From Arundinibacter roseus (GTDB lineage: Bacteria > Bacteroidota > Bacteroidia > Cytophagales > Spirosomataceae): DNA of 64,000 bases. Both the position numbers and the translations under genes were made by a program. The DNA lies in the NCBI RefSeq assembly GCF_004348825.1, contig NZ_SMJU01000019.1:34514-98513 (forward strand), read 5' to 3'. Below the pieces are notes generated by a model. The model was not told where the DNA came from. It saw only the letters and a list, made by a program, of their open reading frames with translations, and made no database searches. Each line of letters opens with the position of its first letter. Position 1 is the first letter of the stretch. Of this stretch, positions 63,939 to 64,000 are shown piece by piece.

Positions 63939-64000
63939 ATGGAAAATCGCTTTAAAAGTTTGACGTTATTTGAATTTCAGGAAAAATTCCCTGACGATGA
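63939..64000 (+). CDS. IS1595-like transposase, N-terminal fragment (continues beyond window)
   Basis: The 20 visible codons, MENRFKSLTLFEFQEKFPDD, resemble the N-termini of Bacteroidota IS1595-family transposases, which continue into a zinc ribbon and DDE-type domain. The gene runs off the edge. GGCTCTTGGTAAATATAG, just after the preceding stop, could be the left inverted repeat, but the right end is not visible. Confidence 0.55.
   Translation, partial: MENRFKSLTLFEFQEKFPDD

Overview
The window is a chromosomal segment of a Bacteroidota bacterium, most likely of the order Cytophagales. The evidence is a SusC/SusD pair with VCBS/UnbV lipoproteins, TAnnTTTG-type (-7) promoter motifs, weak or absent Shine-Dalgarno sequences, a NagB-PIG-L fusion, and housekeeping proteins of Bacteroidota character. 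Most of it is moderate-GC core genome. Three stretches are visibly AT-richer: about 33.4-36.3 kb, 39.56-41.14 kb and 62.4-64.0 kb. These carry the accessory genes.

Layout. 0-8.2 kb: 5' part of a bifunctional RelA/SpoT gene, tRNA-Leu(TAG), then tig, clpP and clpX. A three-gene minus-strand cassette (exported RraA-like protein, Tat-exported enolase-superfamily enzyme, XRE regulator) sits between tig and clpP. 8.3-22.8 kb: SGNH esterase, NagB-PIG-L fusion, glyA, tatC, then a minus-strand run (alpha/beta hydrolase, CBS protein, a Tat-exported TIM-barrel and Gfo/Idh pair, nadK, dipeptide epimerase, alpha-oxoamine synthase), an FAD amine-oxidase-like protein and a LytTR protein. 23-33.4 kb: fatty acid beta-oxidation (FadB/J-type and thiolase) split by an 888-bp region of gene remnants, a CapD-type sugar dehydratase, two small enzymes and uvrB. 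33.4-41.2 kb: an AT-rich membrane-fused spermidine-synthase-like gene between 21-bp imperfect direct repeats, a CrtA-like protein, GNAT, arfB, an MFS transporter, and a three-gene hipBST-like toxin-antitoxin operon with three evenly spaced operator-like sites.

41.2-62.3 kb: an FAD/Fe-S oxidase and a DeoR-family regulator. The regulator is divergent, across a 356-bp palindrome-rich control region, from a large uptake locus: susC, susD and three tandem about 1.1 kb-codon FG-GAP/UnbV lipoproteins. A 17-bp hairpin lies between susC and susD. A strong terminator/attenuator lies between susD and the lipoprotein genes. A separate promoter (TTG-N20-TATATTTG) precedes an unknown secreted protein and a vanadium-haloperoxidase/PAP2-like lipoprotein. 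I infer one surface system that binds and imports a substrate, with attached large beta-propeller lipoproteins and an exported phosphatase/haloperoxidase fold enzyme.

62.3-64.0 kb: an AT-rich array of short genes behind two copies of a roughly 190-bp repeat: a frameshifted cytoplasmic protein, a 54-residue membrane protein and a short lipoprotein. A 180-200 bp MITE-like palindrome is inserted in one repeat copy, and an IS1595-like transposase starts at the edge. This resembles the cassette regions of polymorphic toxin/immunity loci, but no toxin domain is visible here. No CRISPR array, prophage or rRNA was seen.
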